From NCBI RefSeq assembly GCF_001590605.1, contig NZ_CP014504.1, positions 1,550,001 through 1,614,000 on the forward strand: a DNA stretch of 64,000 nt. Reading direction: 5' to 3'. Each line of letters opens with the position of its first letter. Within the stretch, counting starts at the first letter, position 1. Position numbers and translations under genes: made by a program. Shown here piece after piece: positions 26,644 through 35,459 of this stretch. The notes beneath the pieces are model-generated. The model worked only from the letters and a program-made list of their open reading frames with translations. It made no database searches and was not told where the DNA came from. Source of the stretch: Pedobacter cryoconitis. Lineage in GTDB: Bacteria > Bacteroidota > Bacteroidia > Sphingobacteriales > Sphingobacteriaceae.

Positions 26644-26895
26644 GCATACGCTTCGTAAAAGGTTCAGTAATGCTGAGAAATAGCATTATTGCTTATTTCA
26701 CTGAGGAAGGGAGCATTTGTAAAACAGCCGGGAACTATGCGCCGGTATTAACTCTACCCTATATTTAGCCTGAAATTCTGATCCTGTTCTGCTGAAATTC
26801 TAGTTGTAGCACTCATTTTGACACGGAAAAGATCTTATTTTTCTTAGAGCCTGTTTAAATTATAAGTAGTTTTACCGCAAAATTCAGGAAATCCA

Positions 26896-28080
26896 ATGAT
26901 CAGTCATAAAGAACTTTTTTTACGTAATAACGCCCAGACATCTACCAGTCCGAATATGCTTGAAGTTGACCATGCAGAAGGAATGTATCTATATGATCTA
27001 AGCGGAAAAAGTTATATGGACCTGGTTTCTGGATTTGCAGTCAGTAACATCGGACACCGGAATCCAAAAGTATTGGATGCCATCAGAGCGCAATTGGATA
27101 AATACCTTCACCTTACAGTTTACGGTGAATTTGTACAGTCTCCAATGGTCAGGTTTGCCGAAAAGCTGATTAGTGTACTGCCTTCGAAACTGAATAACGT
27201 TTATTTTGTCAATTCGGGGACTGAAGCTACTGAAGGTGCCCTTAAATTAGCGAAGCGCTATACCGGAAGATCAGAAATTATTTCCTGTCACCATGCCTAC
27301 CATGGCAGTACACATGGTGCATTAAGTGTAATGGGCAATGAACACTTTAAACAGAAATACCGCCCTTTGCTGCCAGATGTTCGTTTCATAACCTATGGTA
27401 AAGAAGAAGATCTGGAACTGATCACTAAAAATACCGCCTGTGTAATTATGGAGACGGTACAGGGAGAAGCCGGCATCCGGGTAGCTTCAAAAACTTATAT
27501 GCAGAAACTAAGGAATAAGTGTACTGCGACTGGTACTTTGCTTATTCTCGATGAAATACAAGCGGCATTTGGCCGTACAGGAAAGCTTTTTGCTTTTGAA
27601 CATTATGATATTGTACCTGATATTTTGCTGCTGGCCAAGGCGTTGGGCGGTGGAATGCCAATAGGTGCATTTATCGCGAACAGAGAGGTAATGGGGGTAC
27701 TCAAAGAAAACCCTATCCTTGGTCATATCACTACTTTTGGCGGGCACCCGGTATCGAGTGTAGCCGGACTGGCAAGTCTGGAAGTTATTCTGGACGAAAA
27801 TCTGGTAGCTGGTGTTGCTGCAAAAGGAGAACTATTCAAAACATTGCTCGTTCACCCACTGATCCGTGAGGTTAGGGGGAAAGGACTAATGATGAGTATC
27901 CAGCTAGACAGTTTTCAGCAGGTAGAAAAAGTAAGTCAGCTTTGTGCCGCCGATGGTATCATCATAGACTGGTTTTTACATTGTGAAACAGCCTTAAGGG
28001 TTGCTCCTCCATTAATTATCACTGAAGAAGAGATCAGGAAAGCCTGCTCCACAATCTTAAAAGCACTAGACTCACTTTAG
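26896..28080 (+). CDS. Class III PLP-dependent aminotransferase
   Basis: The 394-residue enzyme is an acetylornithine/ornithine/aspartate-type class III aminotransferase. NSGTEATEGALKLA (106-119) binds the PLP phosphate, ILDEIQAAFGRTGK (217-230) holds D219 that contacts the pyridine nitrogen, and K248 in LLAKALGGGMPIGAF forms the Schiff base. It moves an amino group between an omega-amino donor and a keto acid in the cytoplasm. No arginine or polyamine genes are adjacent, so the substrate cannot be fixed. The convergent response-regulator gene ends one base away. Confidence 0.9.
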   Translation: MISHKELFLRNNAQTSTSPNMLEVDHAEGMYLYDLSGKSYMDLVSGFAVSNIGHRNPKVLDAIRAQLDKYLHLTVYGEFVQSPMVRFAEKLISVLPSKLNNVYFVNSGTEATEGALKLAKRYTGRSEIISCHHAYHGSTHGALSVMGNEHFKQKYRPLLPDVRFITYGKEEDLELITKNTACVIMETVQGEAGIRVASKTYMQKLRNKCTATGTLLILDEIQAAFGRTGKLFAFEHYDIVPDILLLAKALGGGMPIGAFIANREVMGVLKENPILGHITTFGGHPVSSVAGLASLEVILDENLVAGVAAKGELFKTLLVHPLIREVRGKGLMMSIQLDSFQQVEKVSQLCAADGIIIDWFLHCETALRVAPPLIITEEEIRKACSTILKALDSL

Positions 28081-28081
28081 G

Positions 28082-28447
28082 TCAAGAAGCCAGCTGAAAG
28101 TATACTTTATCAATCAGATCACCAATATTGAATGGTTTTGGTAAAAAGTCGTCCGGGCCAAACTCCGTGTCTATAATCATTTCCGGACGGAACTTGCCTG
28201 AAATCAGAATAATAGGAATATGTTGCAATGCTGAATTTTCTTTAATTGACCTGCAAATTTCCCTGCCATCAAATCCATCTAATTCCACATCCATCAGAAT
28301 CAGATCAGGGCTTTCTTTTTCAATTTTAATCAGGGCATCCTTGCCGGTTGCAAAGGTAAGTAAATCCCAATCTACAAAGTCAAGCAATGATTCCATAGCG
28401 GTCAGTACTTCCTGATCATCATCAAATATTAAAATTTTCTTATTCAT
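28082..28447 (-). CDS. Single-domain response regulator
   Basis: This 121-residue protein is a stand-alone receiver domain. The acidic pocket is D10/D11, the phospho-acceptor D53 (LILMDVELDGFDG), S83 (LISGKF) and K104 (FLPKPF). It lacks an output domain, so it acts by protein contact or as a phosphate shuttle. No histidine kinase is adjacent. Such receivers in Bacteroidota usually pair with kinases elsewhere. It converges on the aminotransferase gene with a 1 base gap and no terminator visible between them. Confidence 0.93.
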   Translation of the reverse strand: MNKKILIFDDDQEVLTAMESLLDFVDWDLLTFATGKDALIKIEKESPDLILMDVELDGFDGREICRSIKENSALQHIPIILISGKFRPEMIIDTEFGPDDFLPKPFNIGDLIDKVYFQLAS

Positions 28448-28647
28448 TGGTTTTGAGTTTCGTTAATTGAAAATTATACCGCCAATTTTATGCCAATGTT
28501 TACTTTTTTAAGAGGAAATAGTCAAATAGTCAATCTATTGATACTGAGGGAGTCCTATTTGTTTTTATTCACTTTGAAAAAGTAAATTCAGGGGACGGCA
28601 GAATTAAATCTTTGGTTACATTTGGGGAATATGCTTTACGATCTAAA

Positions 28648-28773
28648 TTGATTAATATTGCAACAATCTGGCAGCTTTCTGTATTGAAGGGAAATAAATT
28701 TATCAGGGTGTTTTTCCTGATGGTGGTGGTATATGCCATTTTACGCTTTGCTTACGATATCTTTTTAAAATAA
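28648..28773 (+). CDS. Possible small membrane protein ahead of cardiolipin synthase
   Basis: A 41-residue frame (TTG start assumed) reads WQLSVLKGNKFIRV and then a hydrophobic run VFFLMVVVYAILRFAYDIF, one membrane helix with positive residues before it. It ends one base before the cardiolipin synthase ATG, which suggests translational coupling. There is no ATG, the frame stays open further upstream, and the rest of the 327-base gap holds nothing recognisable. It is plausible but unproven. Confidence 0.35.
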   Translation: MINIATIWQLSVLKGNKFIRVFFLMVVVYAILRFAYDIFLK

Positions 28774-28774
28774 T

Positions 28775-30235
28775 ATGCAAGAAATTAGCTGGATACTTTT
28801 ACTGGAAATTGTCTATACCCTGATTGTTATAGCTACTAGCCTGCGTATTATTTATGACACGCATTCAACGAGTAAGACCCTCGCTTACCTGATGCTAACC
28901 GTTTTCTTTCCCATATTGGGAATTATTATCTATTTCTGCGTCGGCACTAATTACCGTAAGCGGAAGTTATACAGCAAAAAGATTGTTAAAAATGTAATCA
29001 TGCAACGTCACATTGAAAGGCAGATTCTAAAAGAATCTGAAAAAACATGGAACAATGTGCCCAATGAACTTTTGAAGTATCAGAAACTCGTTAAACTTTT
29101 GCTGAAAGATGGAATGAGTAACCTCACCGCAAATAATAAAATCGAAATCTTAAAAAACGGTGAAGAGAAATTTCCAGCTGTATTGGAAGCTTTAAAACAA
29201 GCTAAACATCATATTCATATGGAGTATTATATCTATGAAGATGATGAAATAGGCAATGCGATTAAAGAAGTCTTAATGGAGAAATCCAGGGCAGGGGTCC
29301 AGGTACGCTTGATTTATGACGATTTTGGCAGCAGTAGTATCCGTAAAAAAGTTGTTCCTGAACTCATCGATGCAGGTGTACAAGCCTATCCGTTTTATAA
29401 GATACTCTTCATTGCTTTAGCCAACCGGATTAATTACAGAAATCACCGCAAGATCATAGTCATAGATGGGAATATCGCGTTTACTGGTGGAATTAATGTC
29501 AGTGACCGTTATATCAATAGTCCGAAACGACCTGATCAGCTCTATTGGAGGGATACGCATCTTAAAATAACTGGCCCGGGAATCTATTACCTGCAATATC
29601 TGTTCATCTGTGATTGGAATTTTTGTGCAGACGAAGAACTTTTGCCCCAAAAAGATTTCTTTTCGGCCACTAAAGATAACGGTGAAAATGCCGTGATGCA
29701 AATTGCTGCGAGTGGGCCTGACTCCGATAATCCTACAATTTTATTTTCATTAATTCAGGTGATAGGGATGGCAGAAAAAGAAATCCTGATTACGACCCCT
29801 TACTTCATTCCTGGAGAAAGCTTACTGGATGCGCTGGTTGTAGCGGCATTAAGCGGTGTGAAGGTTATTTTATTAGTACCCGGAGTATCAGATTCAAGAA
29901 TGGTTTCCGCTGCTGGAAAATCTTATTATGGTGATTTAATGAAAGCGGGAGTAGAAATCTATGAATATCAGAAAGGCTTTATCCATGCAAAAACCATGGT
30001 TTCCGATCAGCAATTGTCTGTAATTGGAACGGCTAATATGGACAATAGAAGTTTTGAACTGAACTTTGAGGTGAACAGTGTTATTTATGATAGTCATACC
30101 GCTCAGGAAATGACAAAAATATTCTATCAGGATCTGGAAGATGCCATACAGCTTAATCCTGAAGAATGGGAAAAAAGACCTTTATATAAACAGTTTCCTG
30201 AAAAATTAAGTCGTCTGTTTTCTCCTTTAATGTAA
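28775..30235 (+). CDS. cls: Cardiolipin synthase
   Basis: This 486-residue phospholipase-D-family enzyme condenses two phosphatidylglycerols into cardiolipin. Two N-terminal membrane helices (about 5-60) precede two catalytic HKD motifs: HRKIIVIDGNIAFTGG (about 225-240) and HAKTMVSDQQLSVIGTANMD (about 408-427). The overall plan equals ClsA. It is the second phospholipid-modifying gene in this 11 kb, after mprF, which shares its PG substrate. It is a single transcript or follows the short membrane ORF. No terminator is obvious. Confidence 0.95.
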   Translation: MQEISWILLLEIVYTLIVIATSLRIIYDTHSTSKTLAYLMLTVFFPILGIIIYFCVGTNYRKRKLYSKKIVKNVIMQRHIERQILKESEKTWNNVPNELLKYQKLVKLLLKDGMSNLTANNKIEILKNGEEKFPAVLEALKQAKHHIHMEYYIYEDDEIGNAIKEVLMEKSRAGVQVRLIYDDFGSSSIRKKVVPELIDAGVQAYPFYKILFIALANRINYRNHRKIIVIDGNIAFTGGINVSDRYINSPKRPDQLYWRDTHLKITGPGIYYLQYLFICDWNFCADEELLPQKDFFSATKDNGENAVMQIAASGPDSDNPTILFSLIQVIGMAEKEILITTPYFIPGESLLDALVVAALSGVKVILLVPGVSDSRMVSAAGKSYYGDLMKAGVEIYEYQKGFIHAKTMVSDQQLSVIGTANMDNRSFELNFEVNSVIYDSHTAQEMTKIFYQDLEDAIQLNPEEWEKRPLYKQFPEKLSRLFSPLM

Positions 30236-30275
30236 TCAGGCGCTTTTTATTAACGTAATTGAGTGTCTTCTTTGA

Positions 30276-30476
30276 TTAAGCGTACTTAGTTCTGATATAT
30301 TTTTCTACTTCATCAGCGACAGCACTGTCTGATTCTTTAACTGCACGCTTTAATAATTCTGGTGTAACACCAAATTTTTTAGACCAATATTCAACCTCGT
30401 AATATTCTTGTAAGTCGATCAATTTGTTTTCCGGCATATTCGTTTCGTTCGGATCGTAATAAGTGTGTCTGAGCAT
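30276..30476 (-). CDS. DUF3606-type small protein
   Basis: The 66-residue protein contains the DUF3606 core: IDLQEYYEVEYWSKKFGVTPELLKRAVKES. Family members are short soluble proteins of unknown function, often stress-related in proteobacteria and Bacteroidota. The ATG at 30476 is used; an internal ATG before PENKLIDL would also retain the whole domain. It is convergent with cls and divergent from the TPR-HTH regulator at 30698. Confidence 0.8.
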   Translation of the reverse strand: MLRHTYYDPNETNMPENKLIDLQEYYEVEYWSKKFGVTPELLKRAVKESDSAVADEVEKYIRTKYA

Positions 30477-30697
30477 ATATTATATGGTTAAATAGTTTTA
30501 GTAAGGAATGTATATCAATAGCTATGCCTAAATTTAAATCTTTTATTTCTTATTTTGTACAATTAATGTTATCATGTTATTAAACAAAACCTAACATTTC
30601 AGTATTCATTACCATTGGCTTAACATTGTATTAATACTAGAAGGCGTTCTTTGCAGGGGCCGCAACTCCAATCAGGCGGCTGTATAATTGTTCTCAA

Positions 30698-32293
30698 ATG
30701 ATAGCTGTCAACTGCAAATTTTATCTTAAAACCTCGATTTTATTATTTATCTGTTTATTTCAACTGAACAAAATTGAGGCAAAATCAGTACCTGAAGAAG
30801 AACTTAAACACACCTTAGCGCTCAGTAACCGTTTCCCGGATTCTGCATTCATCCAGCTAAAAAAATGCTATCACCAAGCCCTCGCAGACAATAACAAAAA
30901 GATTATTGGCATATGCCTGCAGCAAATGGGGAAAATATGCTACGCTCAAGGACATTATGCGCAATCTCTGGAATACCATCAACAAGCGGATAAGATTTTC
31001 AAACAGCTGAATGAACAGGACTTACTTGCTGATAATCTGAATGATATGGGTGTGGTCTATTATCAGAATTTCAATAAAAAGTCTTCCAGGAAACAATATG
31101 ACCAGGCACTGAGGCTCTATAAAATCACAAATAATAACATAGGATTGGGAGAAACTTATGGACATCTTGGTCACTTATATGAAAAAGAACGGCGGTATGA
31201 CAGCGCTTTTTATTACCAGCGGCACGCTTTAAAAGAATATCAAAAGGCAGGGTATAAACAAGGCGAAGCAAAAATCTATGAAAACCTGGGGAGTATTCAC
31301 GAAGACCTGGTTCGCTACGATTCTGCAAAATATTACTTTGATGAATCTCTGAAATTGTACAAAGCGGTAAACAATGAAGTTTCCAGTATTGAAGTGATTA
31401 ACAATCTGGGTGATATTTTTCGAAAAACGGGTGATTATAAACAAGCATTGAAGTACACCAGAACTGCTTTAAGTTTATCCATCGCTACTAAAAATGAATA
31501 TCAACAAGCTTCGGCCTACCGGGATATTGCTAAATCCTATAACCTGACCGGGCAAAATGATAGTGCTTATTACTATATGGAACTGAGCCGCAAACACGTC
31601 CTTCACTTATATTCTGACGAAAGTAATAAGCAAATGTCCTTTTTACAGATCATTTATAGCATAGATAAAAAGAACGATGAAATTGCTGCTTTGGAAAATA
31701 GCAAAAAGGTAAACCTGGTTATCAGTATAGCTGTAGTGGTCGTTATTCTGTTGCTGATCATTATGGGGGCATTGACTATTTCGCGTCAAAGGCTCAAGCT
31801 GAGAGAAAACAGGGCAATTGCAGAAAAGAATCAACAGCTTAATCTGGCTCAGCAACAGCAACTGGAGCTTAAAAGCAGGGAACTCACCACGCATACTTTG
31901 CAAGTGATACAGCACAATAATTTCCTCGATAGTCTGCGTACCAAGCTTGATGAGATGATCAAAGAAGATAAGCGGGATCAGAAAAAGCAATTGCAGCAAT
32001 TAGTCAGACAACTCAATCAGAACATCAACCATGACCAGCAGTGGAAAGATTTTACCCAGATATTTGAACAATTGCATCAGTCATTTTTTGATAGTCTTAA
32101 AGCACATTGTGAAGAACTGACTGTAAATGATATCCGGTTAATCGCGCTGCTGAAAATGAACATGAGTTCTAAAGATATGGCGGTAATTTTCGGGATTTCT
32201 CAGGACAGCCTCAGGGTTGCCAGGTACAGACTAAGAAAAAAACTAAATATTGGACAGGGAGATAACTTGAGCACCTTTATTCAGACCATCTGA
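30698..32293 (+). CDS. TPR-containing membrane regulator with LuxR-like HTH
   Basis: This 531-residue protein has a signal/anchor (residues 8-28), about six TPR repeats in the periplasm (about 55-310; the repeated LGxxxxxxxxYDSAxxY pattern is clear), one membrane helix (about 338-365; VISIAVVVVILLLIIMGALT), a glutamine-rich coiled coil (370-450) and a cytoplasmic HTH (about 475-531; VNDIRLIALLKMNMSSKDMA and DSLRVARYRLRKKLN). This is the Bacteroidota one-component design in which a periplasmic TPR sensor controls a LuxR-like output. The divergent small gene and the downstream TonB receptor operon, 283 bases away, are its likely targets (inference). Confidence 0.85.
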   Translation: MIAVNCKFYLKTSILLFICLFQLNKIEAKSVPEEELKHTLALSNRFPDSAFIQLKKCYHQALADNNKKIIGICLQQMGKICYAQGHYAQSLEYHQQADKIFKQLNEQDLLADNLNDMGVVYYQNFNKKSSRKQYDQALRLYKITNNNIGLGETYGHLGHLYEKERRYDSAFYYQRHALKEYQKAGYKQGEAKIYENLGSIHEDLVRYDSAKYYFDESLKLYKAVNNEVSSIEVINNLGDIFRKTGDYKQALKYTRTALSLSIATKNEYQQASAYRDIAKSYNLTGQNDSAYYYMELSRKHVLHLYSDESNKQMSFLQIIYSIDKKNDEIAALENSKKVNLVISIAVVVVILLLIIMGALTISRQRLKLRENRAIAEKNQQLNLAQQQQLELKSRELTTHTLQVIQHNNFLDSLRTKLDEMIKEDKRDQKKQLQQLVRQLNQNINHDQQWKDFTQIFEQLHQSFFDSLKAHCEELTVNDIRLIALLKMNMSSKDMAVIFGISQDSLRVARYRLRKKLNIGQGDNLSTFIQTI

Positions 32294-32412
32294 TTTGCTT
32301 GCTGAACGGTCTGGTCTGATAGGAGAAACCCGTCATTTCTGCCCTTAACAATTCCTTAATGTTACGCTAACTGAATGATAACGGCGACTTTGTTATTTTT
32401 AAATCAATGAAT

Positions 32413-32496
32413 GTCAATATGTTGACTCGTGAGTGTATACGCTGTATGCGCTTTGTATACAGTCCGGTTCACGGTGTTTACATTTTGTACACGGTG
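32413..32496 (+). promoter_or_regulatory. Phased repeat array upstream of the phytase operon
   Basis: The region holds an inverted repeat GTCAATATGTTGAC (32413-32426), two TGTATAC boxes (32434-32440 and 32454-32460) exactly 20 bases apart, and two CACGGTG boxes (32470-32476 and 32490-32496), also 20 bases apart. CTGTAT/ATACAG form a further inverted pair (32442-32462). Boxes on one helix face and close to the TonB receptor start (32577) look like regulator sites. Which protein binds is unknown. Confidence 0.6.
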
Positions 32497-32576
32497 ATTT
32501 TTAGCCTGCTGAGAAAGGATAACACACATTTGTGACAGCGAAAAAAACACACGCTCACAAACAAACTATTTGAACA

Positions 32577-35339
32577 ATGAAATTAATTTTACAAACGATT
32601 CTTTGCTTATTCTTAAGCATAGCGGTGGCAAAAGCCAGTAACATTAAAGGACACGTGTACGACCAGCGGACCGGAGAAGCCCTGGTTGGCGCTTCCGTAA
32701 GATTGGAAAACACAACACAAACAACCCTGACTGGTTTGGACGGTTCTTTCGAGTTCAAACATGTTAAATCAGGAAGCTTTACGCTCAAAGTTTCTTACCT
32801 CAGTTATCGAACCTTCACTAAACAGATTGAAGTAGAAAAGGAGGATAACCCTTCACTTAACGTGTATTTGAGTGAAGACAATACCCACGACCTAAGCGAA
32901 ATTGTGATTGCCGCAAAACAGGAAGGCGCTACAGAACGCACAGCCAGGAAGATAGAACAGAAATCTATGCAGGTGATGAATGTGGTTTCTGGCAGGGCGA
33001 TGGAAATCTCCCCGGATTTAACGGTGGCCAATGCGATACAAAGGGTATCAGGTGTAACCATTGAAAGAAGTAATAACGGAGACGGACAATATGCTATCCT
33101 GCGGGGAATGGATAAAAGGTATAACTATACTTTGGTAAATGGGATTAAAATACCAAGTCCTGATAACAAATTCAGATATGTACCCCTGGATATTTTTCCT
33201 TCAGAATTACTGGAACGTTTGGAAGTCTATAAATCGTTGACACCAAATATGGAGGGAGATGCTGTTGGTGGTGTAATTAATATGGTGATGAAAGATGCAC
33301 CTTCAAAATTACAGGTGAATGCAAATTTGGCAACAGGATATAGTCAGATGCTTTTTGACCGCAAATTCCTTGCTTTCGATGCAGGTGCAATCAATTCAAA
33401 GTCCCCTTATGAAAACAACGGAAGAGCTTATGATGCTAAAGCTGCTGATTTTTCTAAAGGAACAGTGGATTATAAAGCAAAACAGGCAGATCCTAATCTG
33501 GTGGGTGGTATTGCTATCGGACAACGCTTTCTAAACAATAAACTAGGTGTATTAATTGCGGGAAGTTATCAGAATACTTACCGCGGTACGAACAGTACTT
33601 TCTTTAATTCAACCGTTGCTGAAACAGATAAGTTTTCAAGAATTACATCGATGGCCGAAAGACAGTTTAGCGAACAGCAGAAACGTTACGGATTACACGG
33701 GAAAATAGATTACAATTTTAATGATAGAAATAAACTATCGCTGGTTAACTCTTATGTGAACCTGACCAGTATACAAACCCGTGATCAGATCACCACAAAT
33801 TTCTCTACTTCAGAATATAATGCGGCTACAGGAAGCGCAGAAATTTCTTATGCGACGCGTTCAAGATATACCGAGCAGCAGATTTATAACAGTACTTTGC
33901 ATGGAGAACACACGCTGATTCCGAAGAAGTTAAAAGTACAATGGTCTGCAGTTTATTCTACTGCTAAAAACGATATTCCGGATGAAACAACGATCTCGTT
34001 AAACGGGACCCGCAGTAATTTCCTGGATAACCGGACTACCGCGAAAGAAATTGATCACAGATGGTCGAGAAACACAGATGAAGACAAAGCAGGCTATCTG
34101 GACATCACTTACACAGCAGCTATTGCAGGTATTAAAGTCGACTTTACAGCTGGCGGGCTTTACAGAGACAAGCAAAGAAGCAGTTTCTATAACAACTACG
34201 TACTTTATCCATTAAACAGAGCCGGTTTATACGGAACTGATTTTATGAACTATACAGACATTAACTGGGAGGTTCAGAATCCAAAAGGAGCAGTAGCCAA
34301 TCCATTGACTTATGATGCTTCTGAAAAAACTACAGCCGGATACGGAATGTTCAATTTCAAAATTGCTAAACTGGAAGTAATCGGTGGAGCGAGAATAGAA
34401 CATACCAATCAGGGATATAACCTGCTATTTCCTGCAGGTGAGTCAAATCCGGCCGGAAGCCAGGTTTATACAGATCTGCTTCCAAGTCTGAACCTGAAAT
34501 ATGGACTGAGTAAAAATGAAAACTTAAGAGCAACTTATTTCCGCTCACTAAACCGTCCTGGATTTTATGAGATCGTACCTTCAAAAACCATTACTGAAGA
34601 ATATCAGGAACGTGGTAATCCGGATTTGAAACGTGCTATTGCTGATAACTTTGATTTACGTTATGAATTGTTCCCGAACAGTACCGACCAATTGTTAGTG
34701 GGTGCGTTTTTTAAGAATATCAAAGATCCGATTGAATATACTATCCAGGCAGATGCAACCAGAGGGCAAGATCAATATTATACGCCAGGTAACTTTGGAA
34801 CGGCTAAAAACTACGGTTTAGAAGTAGACTATATCAAGTTCTTCCATAAGATAGGGATTAAGGCCAATTACACCTATACGCATTCAAGGATCACTACAGA
34901 CAAAAGCAGCAGGATCAGAACTGAAAGTGGTGACCTGAAATTAATTAATGTAGAACAAAGCAGGCCTTTATTTGGTCAGTCTGCACATACCGGAAATTTA
35001 TCGCTGATTTACAAAGACAGCAAACATGGATGGGATGCGCAATTGGCAGGTTCTTATACCGGAGAAAGAATCAATACCATCTCTCAGTTTGTGGACAATG
35101 ATTTATGGCAAAAAGGATTCATCCAGATGGATGCTTCTGTAGAGAAGAAATTTAAAAGTAACATCAGTTTTTTTATTAAAGCTGGAAACTTGCTGAATAC
35201 ACCTAATGAGTTGTTTATCAAAGGTAAGAATAGCTTAAATGCAGACTTGCCGAAACAAAAAGAAGACAGCAATGAAACCTTGATCCGCAAAGATTTTTAC
35301 GAACAAACTTACTTGATTGGCTTACGCTATAAGTTATAA
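32577..35339 (+). CDS. TonB-dependent receptor (SusC-like), probable phytate/phosphate uptake
   Basis: The 920-residue outer-membrane receptor has a signal peptide (1-21, ending AKAS), a CarboxypepD_reg-like domain (about 22-105; IKGHVYDQRTGEALVGASV), a plug (about 125-235; IQRVSGVTIERSNNGDGQYA and GGVINMV) and a 22-strand barrel ending in YLIGLRYKL. It would import a ligand with TonB/ExbBD energy. It is the first gene of a run with a phytase and a phosphatase, so its ligand is probably phytate, a phosphate ester or the iron complex of one (inference). No SusD-like lipoprotein follows. Confidence 0.92.
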   Translation: MKLILQTILCLFLSIAVAKASNIKGHVYDQRTGEALVGASVRLENTTQTTLTGLDGSFEFKHVKSGSFTLKVSYLSYRTFTKQIEVEKEDNPSLNVYLSEDNTHDLSEIVIAAKQEGATERTARKIEQKSMQVMNVVSGRAMEISPDLTVANAIQRVSGVTIERSNNGDGQYAILRGMDKRYNYTLVNGIKIPSPDNKFRYVPLDIFPSELLERLEVYKSLTPNMEGDAVGGVINMVMKDAPSKLQVNANLATGYSQMLFDRKFLAFDAGAINSKSPYENNGRAYDAKAADFSKGTVDYKAKQADPNLVGGIAIGQRFLNNKLGVLIAGSYQNTYRGTNSTFFNSTVAETDKFSRITSMAERQFSEQQKRYGLHGKIDYNFNDRNKLSLVNSYVNLTSIQTRDQITTNFSTSEYNAATGSAEISYATRSRYTEQQIYNSTLHGEHTLIPKKLKVQWSAVYSTAKNDIPDETTISLNGTRSNFLDNRTTAKEIDHRWSRNTDEDKAGYLDITYTAAIAGIKVDFTAGGLYRDKQRSSFYNNYVLYPLNRAGLYGTDFMNYTDINWEVQNPKGAVANPLTYDASEKTTAGYGMFNFKIAKLEVIGGARIEHTNQGYNLLFPAGESNPAGSQVYTDLLPSLNLKYGLSKNENLRATYFRSLNRPGFYEIVPSKTITEEYQERGNPDLKRAIADNFDLRYELFPNSTDQLLVGAFFKNIKDPIEYTIQADATRGQDQYYTPGNFGTAKNYGLEVDYIKFFHKIGIKANYTYTHSRITTDKSSRIRTESGDLKLINVEQSRPLFGQSAHTGNLSLIYKDSKHGWDAQLAGSYTGERINTISQFVDNDLWQKGFIQMDASVEKKFKSNISFFIKAGNLLNTPNELFIKGKNSLNADLPKQKEDSNETLIRKDFYEQTYLIGLRYKL

Positions 35340-35369
35340 ACGAAATAAATAAACCAAGATCAACCCGAC

Positions 35370-35418
35370 ATGATTAAAATAATTGTTAAGCTCTCAGAGC
35401 AATAATTATTTTAATCAT
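35370..35418. repeat. Long hairpin between receptor and downstream genes
   Basis: ATGATTAAAATAATTGTT (35370-35387) pairs with AATAATTATTTTAATCAT (35401-35418) at 17 of 18 positions around a 13-base loop. There is no T-run, so it may stabilise or process the mRNA rather than end it. ATAAACCAAGAT is repeated on both sides (about 35349 and 35450). Confidence 0.75.
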
Positions 35419-35459
35419 CAAAGGCTCCATCTTACAAAAACAAAAATAGATAAACCAAG

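Noticed and set aside
31643..31999. 118-residue minus-strand frame within the TPR-HTH gene
   Set aside because: It is antisense to the coiled-coil coding region, leucine-rich only because of complementarity.
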